Positions 45,113 through 54,040 of a stretch of DNA of 64,000 nt are shown one piece after another. How positions within the stretch are numbered: position 1 is the first letter of the stretch; every line of letters begins with the position of its first letter. Source of the stretch: a virus; the IMG/VR virus record IMGVR_UViG_3300025120_000036, positions 1 to 64,000 of that record, one strand, 5' to 3'. Both the position numbers and the translations under genes were made by a program. The notes beneath the pieces were generated by a model. It was given only the letters and a program-made list of their open reading frames with translations. It searched no databases and was not told where the DNA came from.

Positions 45113-46726
45113 ATGGCGTACACAATAAACAATACATTAGGGGCAACTCTAGTTACACTAGCAGATGGTACAATTGATACCACGACTACTGATCTTACAC
45201 TTATAGGAAAAGGTTATGCTGGATTTGGTGAACGTCTTAATGAAAATTTTATTAAAGTTTTAGAAAATTTTTCAAATACTTCTGAACCTTCAAATAAAAT
45301 TAAAGGTCAATTATGGTATGATGCATTAAACAACCAACTTAATGTTTACACAGGATCAAAGTTTAAACCAGTAGGTTCAACTACAAATTCTGCAACACAA
45401 CCAACTAATGGTGTAACTGGTGATATGTGGTTTGATACAACCAATGCACAACTTTACATTTACAACGGTACAACATGGACACTTATAGGACCAACAACAG
45501 TGACTGGTTCTGGTGTTACTCAGGTTGTTTCTGAAGCTATTGAAGATGGAGTTGGAGTACAAAAAAGTATTTTACGTTTTGTAACCAATGACGTAAATGT
45601 TATGATTGCATCAGCAGAAACTTTTACGCCAGGCACTGCAATATCAGGATTTTCTACAATTACAAAAGGACTTAACATTTCAACTGCAATAGCAGATGCT
45701 AAATTTACAGGCACATCTACAGATTCTGACAAGCTAGGTGGAATTGCAGTAGCAAACTTTTTAAGATCAAACGCCAATGACACTACATCAGGTACATTAG
45801 GTGTTTTAAATGATGACGGAATAACAATAGGTGCAGGATCAGATGTTACAATGTCATTATCTTCAGACAACTTTACTCTTGCAAACACAACACAAGACAA
45901 AGATATTAAAATTCAAATAAATGATGGTGGTTCAACAAAAACTCCAATTGAAATTACTGGAGCAACTGGTAACATTACACTTACAGGCGATACTAGCATT
46001 GTAGGAAATCTGGAAGTTACAGGTTCAACCACAATAGTAAACACAACTACACTATCAATCGAAGACAACATTATAGAATTAAACAGAAATGTATCTGGAA
46101 ATTCTGGTATGCCAGCTTACACAGGATTAAAAGTAAACAGAGGTGAGTCATCAACAGCCATAGAACAAGATTTATACTGGGTATGGGACGAAACTTTTGC
46201 TGACGATACCACAACAACATACGGAAATGCAGGCGGGGCCTGGACAGCGTTCAAATCAGGTGGTGGTGACGAAATGTCAGCTCCTACTTTAGTAGATTTA
46301 CGAGCCAACATAGTACACGCAGTATCAACAGGGGCTCAATATGCTGACTTGGCAGAGCGTTATGCCGCAGATGTTCCTATGGAGGTTGGTGATGTAGTTG
46401 AACTAGGTGGTACAAAAGAAGTTACAAAATGTGTTACAGTAAAATCAACAAAAGTTTTTGGTGTTATATCTGAATTTCCAGCATTTTTAATGAATAAAGA
46501 TGCAGGCAATAACGATTCACATCCAATGATTGCATTAAAAGGACGAGTAAGAGTCAAAGTTATAGGCACGGGTGAAAAAGGTGATAGAATTGTGTCTGCA
46601 GGCAACGGTGAAGCCATGGTTGCGCCATTAGAAGACTGCACTGCGTTTAATGTAGTAGGCCGATTAATACTTGATAAATACAACACAGAAACAGAATTAC
46701 ACGAATGCGTAATAGGAGTTAAATAA
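45113..46726 (+). CDS. Tail fibre-type structural protein (paralogue 3)
   Basis: A 537-residue protein. The N-terminal module (LIGKGYAGFGERLNENFIKVLE, KIKGQLWYDALNNQLNVYTG, GDMWFDTTNAQLYIYNG) matches the paralogues at 40541 and 42054. The centre has INDGGSTKTPIEITGATGN. The C-terminus has AQYADLAERYAADVPMEVGD with GVISEFPAFLMNKDAGNN, shared with the first paralogue. The TTIVNTTTLSIEDNIIELNR segment is characteristic of marine fibre proteins. Confidence 0.65.
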   Translation: MAYTINNTLGATLVTLADGTIDTTTTDLTLIGKGYAGFGERLNENFIKVLENFSNTSEPSNKIKGQLWYDALNNQLNVYTGSKFKPVGSTTNSATQPTNGVTGDMWFDTTNAQLYIYNGTTWTLIGPTTVTGSGVTQVVSEAIEDGVGVQKSILRFVTNDVNVMIASAETFTPGTAISGFSTITKGLNISTAIADAKFTGTSTDSDKLGGIAVANFLRSNANDTTSGTLGVLNDDGITIGAGSDVTMSLSSDNFTLANTTQDKDIKIQINDGGSTKTPIEITGATGNITLTGDTSIVGNLEVTGSTTIVNTTTLSIEDNIIELNRNVSGNSGMPAYTGLKVNRGESSTAIEQDLYWVWDETFADDTTTTYGNAGGAWTAFKSGGGDEMSAPTLVDLRANIVHAVSTGAQYADLAERYAADVPMEVGDVVELGGTKEVTKCVTVKSTKVFGVISEFPAFLMNKDAGNNDSHPMIALKGRVRVKVIGTGEKGDRIVSAGNGEAMVAPLEDCTAFNVVGRLILDKYNTETELHECVIGVK

Positions 46727-46730
46727 CAAT

Positions 46731-47729
46731 ATGGGATATGTAGCAGGCGAAACAATTTTAGACGACGAATATGTAAATTTCCTTAATGGAACTGATCCAG
46801 CGGGTATAAATCACATAATGGGTACAGGCACAGGAAACCAAGGTCTAGGACAAACAGGAATTGGAGCCGTAGTGGCAGGAGATACTATTACAGCGGCACA
46901 ATGGAACGCTTTATTCACAGCAATGACTAACATTGCGAACCACGTTAATAGATCAGTCACATCAAATGTTGCGAGAGCGGCTGGACAAGATGTTGCAGTA
47001 GTATCTGCAATAGTAACAGATTTGGCTAACATAGCATCAGACGTAGCAGGTGGATCAGTAAATGCTACAGATGGCTTAACAGCAGGCAGTGAAGACCTAT
47101 CATTAGTTGCTAACAAAGTTTACGATAAAGCACACGTCACAGAAGCATCATTTACTTTTGCTGGCGGTGACGAAACAAGATTCTTTTTTAATGCAGGCGG
47201 AAAATTAAGAGTACTTTTTACAAACACAGCAACAGGGTCAACAGGCAGAGACACAGCATTGAGCGCCGTAATTTCAGCCCTAGGAAATTTTGATATGGGA
47301 GCAACAGTGTCAACTAGATCAGGTTCAGGTGAAACTATTGTAACAAATGGTTTAGCAAAGGGTTACTTTGATTTGACAACTTCATACCAAACACTAATTA
47401 AATTGGCAGACGCGGCAGGCATATACACTAGTAATACAGTTTTTGCATCAGTAGAAGCAAAATGTGGCGCAGGTGCACACGCAGACGGCAGAGGTAACAC
47501 CGGTAACGTTATTACATTGAAATGTACAGCATCAGTAGATGACGGATCATCTTACACGGATTATCACGCACAAAACTTAGATTCAAGACCAGCTGAAGAC
47601 GAATCAGTAGGACCAACCGACTGGTCATTCAGAACAGTAGACCCAAACACTAGTGACGGATTAAACCCAGTTTACACTTCGATATCAGTAGCTTCAGTAT
47701 CTAATACTACCACAGACAACGACGATTAA
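46731..47729 (+). CDS. Structural/fibre protein, family of marine phages
   Basis: A 332-residue beta-rich protein, MGYVAGETILDDEYVNFLNG at the N-terminus, an Ala-rich helix around residue 60-120, then Thr/Ser/Gly-rich strands up to SVSNTTTDNDD. No enzyme motif. It follows fibre paralogue 3 within a few bases and precedes a tail-fibre-assembly-like gene, so it is likely the last fibre protein of this operon. Confidence 0.55.
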   Translation: MGYVAGETILDDEYVNFLNGTDPAGINHIMGTGTGNQGLGQTGIGAVVAGDTITAAQWNALFTAMTNIANHVNRSVTSNVARAAGQDVAVVSAIVTDLANIASDVAGGSVNATDGLTAGSEDLSLVANKVYDKAHVTEASFTFAGGDETRFFFNAGGKLRVLFTNTATGSTGRDTALSAVISALGNFDMGATVSTRSGSGETIVTNGLAKGYFDLTTSYQTLIKLADAAGIYTSNTVFASVEAKCGAGAHADGRGNTGNVITLKCTASVDDGSSYTDYHAQNLDSRPAEDESVGPTDWSFRTVDPNTSDGLNPVYTSISVASVSNTTTDNDD

Positions 47730-47744
47730 GAAATAATTTACCAG

Positions 47745-47773
47745 TTGTATTTTACAATAATTAACTGTATAAT
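47745..47773 (+). promoter_or_regulatory. Sigma70-type promoter with palindrome at the start codon
   Basis: TTGTAT (47745-47750), 17 bases, then a perfect TATAAT (47768-47773). The -35 matches only three of six positions. Transcription would start near the ATG at 47780, making the message leaderless or nearly so. It opens the accessory cluster that follows the fibre genes. Confidence 0.55.
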
Positions 47774-47780
47774 ACAGTTA
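47762..47780. repeat. 8-bp inverted repeat over -10 and start codon
   Basis: TAACTGTA (47762-47769) and TACAGTTA (47773-47780) are perfect inverted copies separated by TAA. The element covers the TATAAT and touches the ATG, so it could be a repressor operator. Confidence 0.5.
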
Positions 47781-48094
47781 TGGATATTGGCAAACTTAAA
47801 AAGTATTCGGATCTAGCACATGATCTCGCACAAACAAAACGTAACGCTCTAGAAAAATGTAGAGCGAGGCAAATAATTGCCTACAATGGACGTTTGTTTA
47901 ATGCGGACGCAAACACAATCAATATAGTTTCTACATTCAAAGCTCATGCAAAAAAATTTGTTATGCTTGATGTAAACGATAATCCTTGTGAAATAACAGA
48001 TCCAGATGCATTTTTAACACAACTTATACAAAGGAACCAAGAGACACTTAATACCTACAACCAATTATTCATAGCTTTAAAAAATAAAGGCTAA
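47780..48094 (+). CDS. Tail-fibre-assembly-like small protein
   Basis: A 104-residue protein with CRARQIIAYNGRLFNADANTI in the first half, then a DPDAFLTQLIQRNQETLNTYN helix. This resembles the C-terminal domain of phage tail fibre assembly chaperones (DUF4376 type), judged by pattern only. It follows the fibre genes but has its own promoter, and it ends one base before the oxygenase gene. Confidence 0.5.
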   Translation: MDIGKLKKYSDLAHDLAQTKRNALEKCRARQIIAYNGRLFNADANTINIVSTFKAHAKKFVMLDVNDNPCEITDPDAFLTQLIQRNQETLNTYNQLFIALKNKG

Positions 48095-48095
48095 A

Positions 48096-48623
48096 ATGAT
48101 TATTGAAAAAATTAAGGCTCAGGTTGAAATACCTTTTATAAATTTTCAATTAGATAATTTTTCTGATTATCGTAAAGATATTATTTCTAGCATCAAAAAA
48201 GAAGCGGTTGCAAATTCTTTTGAGAAACTTTCACAAGGAAAAAGAACTCCATGGCACATTATAAAATATAATTCAATTAAATGGTTAGCAGATCAAGTGA
48301 CAAACGCAATTGGCAAATTTGATAAACGGCAAGAAGGAGCACTTGTGTGTAAGGAAATATGGGGTATAGTCTATCAAGGCAAAGATAATCATAAGAGTCA
48401 TAATCATTATCCTGCAACTTGGAGTGCTGTTGCTTACATAGATTGTCCAGAAGGCAGTGGAAATACTGTGTGGCCTAACTTAAAAAAAACTATAAAACCA
48501 CAAGATGGATCAGTTTGTGTCTTTCCAGGTTGGCTAAATCATCATGTAGAACCATCTATAGATGATGTTGAAAGAATAATAGTGTCATGCAACGTATATT
48601 CAAAGAGGCAAATAAATGAGTAA
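48096..48623 (+). CDS. 2OG-Fe(II) oxygenase (phage type)
   Basis: A 175-residue protein with KSHNHYPATWSAVAYIDCPEG, FPGWLNHHVEPSIDDVERIIVSCNVY, matching the small 2OG oxygenases common in T4-like marine phages (pattern H-x-H, FP-x-WL-x-H-V-x-P, E/D-R-I). His102 or His104, and His149 or His150 with Arg160, are the likely iron and 2OG ligands. The substrate is unknown. It overlaps the next gene by 8 bases and starts the accessory cluster. Confidence 0.75.
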   Translation: MIIEKIKAQVEIPFINFQLDNFSDYRKDIISSIKKEAVANSFEKLSQGKRTPWHIIKYNSIKWLADQVTNAIGKFDKRQEGALVCKEIWGIVYQGKDNHKSHNHYPATWSAVAYIDCPEGSGNTVWPNLKKTIKPQDGSVCVFPGWLNHHVEPSIDDVERIIVSCNVYSKRQINE

Positions 48624-49380
48624 AGGTGTATTATTATATTGTTTTGATACAAACCATACACAGTATCATAAACTTGCATTGCGTTGTATTGATTTTATTA
48701 ATAAAAATTTAAAACTTCCTGTGACAGTGGTAACTGATCATACAACACATAGACATTTCCCACAGTTTGCAGGCGTATGCTATCATGTTATAAAAAACAA
48801 AACTAACAATAATAGATTGTACAGAGGTAAAACAGTGCCGTGGCACAACGAAGAAAGATCAAATGCCTATGATCATTCACCATACGATACCACATTGTTA
48901 ATTGACTGTGACTTTTTTCCTTACACAGATAACTTGGCACAATACATGGATACTGATTATGATTTTTTATGTCATAATACTGTGCATGATGCTACTGGGG
49001 TATTTCAAATATTGTCCAAAAATGAATCTGTTCTGCCAATTGTATGGGCAACAGTTTGTATTTTTAAAAAAAATGAAAATGTAAAAGCACTGTTTGACAC
49101 TTTTAAAATGGTGCAACAAAATTACGAGCATTACAGACAGATGTATAGAATTACACACAAAAATTTCCGTAATGATTACGCTTTGGCAATAGCTTTGCAC
49201 CAATGCAATGGCCACACTAAAAATTTTAATTACTTTCCAACTCCTATGATAATGCTTCCACTAGATGTAGATGTTTTAGAAATGGACGATACAACTGTAA
49301 CTTACAGATACAGACGTTGTGTAGGAGTAATAGAGAATCAAGATGTACACATTTTAGACAAGGAGTTTTGCAATGAGTAA
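48616..49380 (+). CDS. Glycosyltransferase-like protein A
   Basis: A 254-residue protein with a GT-A-like layout: VTVVTDH near residue 35, a DxD-like DTTLLIDCDFFPYT near residue 95, and RNDYALAIALHQC near residue 190, a pattern seen in nucleotide-sugar transferases. It begins MSKG, as does the following related gene. It overlaps the oxygenase (8 bases) and the next gene (8 bases). It is probably a sugar transferase or its relative; donor unknown. Confidence 0.5.
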   Translation: MSKGVLLYCFDTNHTQYHKLALRCIDFINKNLKLPVTVVTDHTTHRHFPQFAGVCYHVIKNKTNNNRLYRGKTVPWHNEERSNAYDHSPYDTTLLIDCDFFPYTDNLAQYMDTDYDFLCHNTVHDATGVFQILSKNESVLPIVWATVCIFKKNENVKALFDTFKMVQQNYEHYRQMYRITHKNFRNDYALAIALHQCNGHTKNFNYFPTPMIMLPLDVDVLEMDDTTVTYRYRRCVGVIENQDVHILDKEFCNE

Positions 49381-50188
49381 AGGATTTGTTTGGTTTGCAT
49401 TAAACAATGCAAAAACTGATTATGTTAAATTAAGCGAACGTTTAGGTGGAGCAATTAAAAAGTATAATAAAAATAATCAAACTTGTATTATCACAGACAA
49501 TCATATGCTTCAGATTCCTAATGCTGTAAAAAATATTGATAGAGTAATTTTAATTAATGAAAATACAAATCCTCATGAAGAATGGAATTTAAGCAATGAA
49601 TGGCAGGTTTTTAATTTAACTCCTTTTACCCATACTATTAAATTAGAAGCTGATATGTTATTGGATTGCAATATTGATTATTGGTGGAATTATTTGCATC
49701 AGCATGATATGATATTCAGTTGGAATTGCAGAAACTTTCAAGATGAAATTATTACTAGCACTCCTTATAGAGATCTTTTTAAACAAAATAATTTACCAAA
49801 CATTTACAGCAGTCTGACTTACTTTCGTAGATCAGTGTTTGCTGATAAATTTTATCAGTTGTGCAGAGACATCACAAAAAATTGGAAACAAGTACAAGAA
49901 ACTTGCCTTGTAAAATGTTATGACAAGCAACCAACAACGGATGTTGTTTACGCACTAGCTTTAAAAATAATGGATCCAATGAATGATAAAAAAATTGATT
50001 TTGATTTTTTTAAGTTTGTACACAATAAAAAAGCTGTAAATAAAATATCAAGAAGTGTTGACACAGACGATTATTTGTATCCAATGATTACAGATAACAA
50101 ATTATATGTAGGTGGATACAAAATGAATAGACTGTGGCACTATCATAATAAAAATATACCGGAGGATTTAGATGCCAGGATTTTATGA
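49373..50188 (+). CDS. Glycosyltransferase-like protein B
   Basis: A 271-residue protein related in layout to the preceding gene. It has MSKGFVWFALNN, TCIITDNHM near residue 40, then THTIKLEADMLLDCNIDYWW with a DxD-like E-A-D-M, and TTDVVYALALKIM near residue 190, equivalent to the RNDYALAIA segment of its neighbour. Divergent paralogues by duplication are likely. Its end overlaps the next small gene by 17 bases. Confidence 0.5.
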   Translation: MSKGFVWFALNNAKTDYVKLSERLGGAIKKYNKNNQTCIITDNHMLQIPNAVKNIDRVILINENTNPHEEWNLSNEWQVFNLTPFTHTIKLEADMLLDCNIDYWWNYLHQHDMIFSWNCRNFQDEIITSTPYRDLFKQNNLPNIYSSLTYFRRSVFADKFYQLCRDITKNWKQVQETCLVKCYDKQPTTDVVYALALKIMDPMNDKKIDFDFFKFVHNKKAVNKISRSVDTDDYLYPMITDNKLYVGGYKMNRLWHYHNKNIPEDLDARIL

Positions 50189-50474
50189 GGCTTTTAATAA
50201 TTGGAAACACGTAGATAAAAAACATTTTGTTACAATAGCTGACAAAAAAATTGAAGTGTCTTTACAAAAAAAACTTGAGATAGACAGGCACGGAGTTGAA
50301 AAGTACGAGTTAGTTGACGGTGTTGTAAAACTTAAATTGATAGCAACAGTCAATATTCCACAAACTGAATTAGTAAAGGCTGAAAAAGGATACAAGTTTT
50401 ATGGAAAAAATCCTTTTTGGGTTGAATCAATTGGAGATAACGGACACATATGGAAAACAAAACAAAAGTCTTAG
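50172..50474 (+). CDS. Small unknown protein of the accessory cluster
   Basis: A 100-residue protein, ATG at 50172, overlapping both neighbours (17 and 25 bases). It has KKHFVTIADKKIEVSLQKKL and GYKFYGKNPFWVESIGDNGH, mainly beta in appearance. No known family recognised. Its embedding in the run of overlapping genes suggests a function with the glycosyltransferase-like proteins. Confidence 0.5.
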   Translation: MPGFYEAFNNWKHVDKKHFVTIADKKIEVSLQKKLEIDRHGVEKYELVDGVVKLKLIATVNIPQTELVKAEKGYKFYGKNPFWVESIGDNGHIWKTKQKS

Positions 50475-51346
50475 ATTTAGATTTTGTATTCATTAGTTAC
50501 AAAGAACCTAACTGTGAAGAAAATTATGCTGATCTACTTAATAAAGTACCATGGGCAAAACGTGTCCATGGTGTAAAAGGATTTGATACAGCACACAAGG
50601 CCGCGGCCGATGTTGCTGAAACTGATTTTTTTATTTCAATTGATGGCGACAATATTATTGATGAATCTTTTTTATTAGAAACAATGGATTGGTTTAAAAC
50701 GGATCCAAAATTTGTACATCGTTGGCGAGCAAGGAACAGTGTCAATGGTTTAGTTTATGGCAATGGAGGTTTGGTAGGTTGGCACAAAGAAACTGTGCGA
50801 CATATGAAAACTCACGAGAATGCAATTATCACAGACCACGTAGCAAAAAAAGACTTTTGTTGGACTGTTCCTCACGCAAATTTGCACAACTGTTATTCAA
50901 CAACAGTTATAAACACAACGCCAATGCAGGCATTTATGGCTGGTTACAGAGAAGGAGTAAAATTAAGCATGGATCGTGGAGCTAGAGTTGACCCAAGAGA
51001 ATTTACAAAAAAAATTGTAAAGAGCAACTTGGTTAAATTAATGAGCTGGATGACTGTTGGAGCAGATGTTGACAACGGACTATACGCTATGTTGGGAGCA
51101 AGGGTAGGCTGTTATGAATTAGCGGTGGCGGACAAAGCCAGTGAATTAGGACTAGATCAATTAGAGGAACTTTACAATGGCAGGTGTACAATTCCTATTT
51201 TAGATAATTTAAAACAATACAAAGGATCTCTGAATAATAGATTGGGTCTCAACATTGTTGATTTAGATGAGTCCAGCAGTAAATTTTTTAAATTTATACA
51301 ACCAAGTCATAGCAATCGTAAAATACAGACAGGTGAACATGAGTAA
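50450..51346 (+). CDS. Family-2-like glycosyltransferase
   Basis: A 298-residue protein. The N-terminal part (LDFVFISYKEPNCEENYADL, then HGVKGFDTAHKAAADVA and FFISIDGDNIID) is a GT-A nucleotide-sugar domain with a DGD (DxD) metal motif. The gene at 62095 has an equivalent domain. A C-terminal helical part contains MAGYREGVKLSMDRGARVD, also echoed there (WKNGFREVSKL). It overlaps the first radical SAM gene by 8 bases. Confidence 0.6.
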   Translation: MENKTKVLDLDFVFISYKEPNCEENYADLLNKVPWAKRVHGVKGFDTAHKAAADVAETDFFISIDGDNIIDESFLLETMDWFKTDPKFVHRWRARNSVNGLVYGNGGLVGWHKETVRHMKTHENAIITDHVAKKDFCWTVPHANLHNCYSTTVINTTPMQAFMAGYREGVKLSMDRGARVDPREFTKKIVKSNLVKLMSWMTVGADVDNGLYAMLGARVGCYELAVADKASELGLDQLEELYNGRCTIPILDNLKQYKGSLNNRLGLNIVDLDESSSKFFKFIQPSHSNRKIQTGEHE

Positions 51347-52700
51347 AAGTGTATACCAAAAAGCGGCAGACGATGCCAAAACAAAACTTGATACTGTGTC
51401 GCCAACATTTTGTTTGGCCAAGTGGAATCAAGTAAGTCTGCATCTGCCAACAGGAATGACAAATTCTTGTTATCACCCACCATTGCACAACATTGATGCC
51501 AAAGAATTAGAAAAGAATCCAGCCGCACTGCACAACACCAAACAAAAGTTAGCTGAAAGAGAACAAATGCTCAAAGGCAAAAGACCAGCTGGTTGCAGTT
51601 ATTGTTGGAACATTGAAGACACCGGCGGCACGTCAGACAGAATTTATCGTTCAGGAGAACCCTGGGCGATCCAAGATTTTGAGTCAATTGTTGGAAAACC
51701 TATAGACTCAGAATGGACACCGAGATACGTGGAAGTAAACTTTAATAATGCTTGTAATTTCAAGTGCAGTTATTGTTCACCACAGTTCTCAACAACGTGG
51801 GGCAAGGAGATTGACAGGTATGGCCAATATCCCACATCTCCTCCCCACAATGCTCCAGAACACTTTCAGGGCAGAAGACGTCCAATACCTCACAGAGAAG
51901 ACAATCCCTATGTAAATGCTTTTTGGAAATGGTGGCCTAAACTGTATCAAAATTTAAAACATTTTCGTATGACCGGTGGCGAACCATTAATGGACAAAAA
52001 CACATACAAAGTATTGGAATACATAATAGATCATCCAAAAAAAGATCTGCATTTGAACGTAACTAGTAATATGTGTCCCCCAGATAAAAAATTAAAAAAC
52101 AAATATTTTGACATGATAAAGCGTATATGTTTAGACGAACACGTAGAACATATGATGCAGTTTGTCAGTGTAGATGCACATGGTCCACAAGCAGAATACA
52201 TAAGGCACGGACTTGATTGGAATTATTTTACAGATACAGTGGAAGAATTTTTGTACAGAATACCTGTCCGTAACAGTGTGACTTTTATTATAACCTACAA
52301 TAATCTAAGTGTTACAACACTGGATAAACTGTTAAATTACATACGTGAATTAAGACAAAAATATTCTACAACATATCAAAGAGTATGGTTTGATATACCG
52401 TTGTTGCGTCAACCAGCTTGGCAACAAATAACATTACTGCCGGAAAGCTATCAAAAAATTCACGAAGACAATATATTAATGATGCAAAAACCTGCAGAGG
52501 GCTACGGAGCATATAAAGACTTTGAAATTCAAAAAATGCTTCGCAATTTAGCATACTGGCGAAAAAATTTTAATGCTGACGCAAAGCAAAAAAATAACTT
52601 TTACGCATTTTTTAACGAACACGATCGTAGACGCGGTACTAGTTTTGAAAAAACGTTTCCTGAAATGCAGGAATTTTGGCAGGAGTGTAAAAACGCATGA
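51339..52700 (+). CDS. Radical SAM protein 1 with N-terminal Cys-rich (twitch) domain
   Basis: A 454-residue protein from ATG 51339 (an upstream in-frame ATG at 51267 lies inside the previous gene). The radical SAM CNFKCSYC motif has Cys139, Cys143 and Cys146, with MTGGEPLM further on. An N-terminal Cys set (Cys25, Cys44 before HPP, Cys86, Cys89) would hold a second Fe-S cluster, like N-terminal-twitch radical SAM proteins. The substrate is unknown. It is closely related to the next protein, probably by tandem duplication. It overlaps its neighbours by 8 and 4 bases. Confidence 0.85.
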   Translation: MSKSVYQKAADDAKTKLDTVSPTFCLAKWNQVSLHLPTGMTNSCYHPPLHNIDAKELEKNPAALHNTKQKLAEREQMLKGKRPAGCSYCWNIEDTGGTSDRIYRSGEPWAIQDFESIVGKPIDSEWTPRYVEVNFNNACNFKCSYCSPQFSTTWGKEIDRYGQYPTSPPHNAPEHFQGRRRPIPHREDNPYVNAFWKWWPKLYQNLKHFRMTGGEPLMDKNTYKVLEYIIDHPKKDLHLNVTSNMCPPDKKLKNKYFDMIKRICLDEHVEHMMQFVSVDAHGPQAEYIRHGLDWNYFTDTVEEFLYRIPVRNSVTFIITYNNLSVTTLDKLLNYIRELRQKYSTTYQRVWFDIPLLRQPAWQQITLLPESYQKIHEDNILMMQKPAEGYGAYKDFEIQKMLRNLAYWRKNFNADAKQKNNFYAFFNEHDRRRGTSFEKTFPEMQEFWQECKNA

Positions 52701-54040
52701 AAGATATAGACTTTAAGAAGCAAGTGTTAGATAGTATTTCTCCAAGTTTTTGTGGAGCAAAATGGTACAATGCCACTATATGGTTAGGATCAGGAATGAC
52801 AACAAGCTGTCATCACCCACCTGCACATAAAGTTGATATTGAAAAGGTAAAACTTAATCCAAAACTGCTACACAATACACCACAGAAAAAGCAAGACAGA
52901 GCTAAAATGATCGCTGGTGAAAGACCAAAAGGTTGTGAATACTGTTGGAAGATAGAGGACATGGGCAGAGATGCTATTAGTGACAGAGTTTACAAAAGTA
53001 AAATATATAAAAATGAAGATCTAACAACAGCTAGCCGTACACCAATTACGGAAGATGTTAACTTGAAAACATTAGAAATTGCTTTTGATAGAACTTGTAA
53101 CTTTGCTTGTTCATACTGCAATCCAGCATTTAGTTCAACTTGGGTACGAGATATAAAACAAAAAGGTGCATATAAAAATTTAGTATCAGATGGCAGGAAT
53201 CATTTTACACACAACCATGACGGCGCACAACTTTACAAAGATACAGAAGAAAATCCATATGTTGAAGCATTTTTTAAATGGTGGGAATCAGATTTACATA
53301 AAACATTAGAAGAATTAAGAATTACAGGTGGTGAACCAATGATGAGTCCTAGTTTATGGAGATTGTTAGATTGGTTTGAAACACAAAAACACAGAGTAAA
53401 TCCTAAAATGAGATTAGCCATAAATTCTAATCTCGTGCCTAAAAGAGAACTGTTTTGTAAATTTTTAGAGAAAGTAAAAAATGTACCTAATTTACACATT
53501 TATACTTCTAATGAATCAACGTATGAACAATCAAATTACATAAGAGATGGCATGGATTATGTTTCTTGGTATACCCATTTGGTGAACTTACCGGATATTA
53601 GACCTGCAGGCATTCATAATATGTGTACTGTCAATGCGTTGTGTTTAGAAAGTTTACCTGAATTTTTAGATGAAATAGTAAAAAATAAAAAAGACTTTAA
53701 AAGAATATACAATGTAGATTTAAATTTTACTTTAAATATACTAAGGTTTCCTAGTTTTCAATCACCTTTAATTTTGCCTGACAATTTGAGAACAAGATTT
53801 AAGAAAAATTTACAAAGTTGGTTAGATAAAAATATAGAAGATCTAGAACCAATGGAAGTTGCACACACGTCAAGATTGATAGATTATTTAGATATAGTAA
53901 AAACACCTCATAGCGAGGCATTTAATTTACCAAAACTAAGGCAAGATTTTAAAAATTTCTATAAACAATACGACGAAAGAAGAAACAAAAATTTTATTAA
54001 AACTTTCCCAATAATAGGAGAATGGTATAATGGCTTATAA
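52697..54040 (+). CDS. Radical SAM protein 2 with N-terminal Cys-rich domain
   Basis: A 447-residue protein. CNFACSYC holds Cys134, Cys138 and Cys141, and ITGGEPMM follows. The N-terminal set Cys19, Cys38 (SCHHPP), Cys80 and Cys83 matches the first radical SAM protein, including the HPP in place of the usual PCC. The centre has the same FERM-like aromatic pattern, ATWNATIWL-type. It overlaps both neighbours (4 and 11 bases). Confidence 0.85.
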   Translation: MKDIDFKKQVLDSISPSFCGAKWYNATIWLGSGMTTSCHHPPAHKVDIEKVKLNPKLLHNTPQKKQDRAKMIAGERPKGCEYCWKIEDMGRDAISDRVYKSKIYKNEDLTTASRTPITEDVNLKTLEIAFDRTCNFACSYCNPAFSSTWVRDIKQKGAYKNLVSDGRNHFTHNHDGAQLYKDTEENPYVEAFFKWWESDLHKTLEELRITGGEPMMSPSLWRLLDWFETQKHRVNPKMRLAINSNLVPKRELFCKFLEKVKNVPNLHIYTSNESTYEQSNYIRDGMDYVSWYTHLVNLPDIRPAGIHNMCTVNALCLESLPEFLDEIVKNKKDFKRIYNVDLNFTLNILRFPSFQSPLILPDNLRTRFKKNLQSWLDKNIEDLEPMEVAHTSRLIDYLDIVKTPHSEAFNLPKLRQDFKNFYKQYDERRNKNFIKTFPIIGEWYNGL

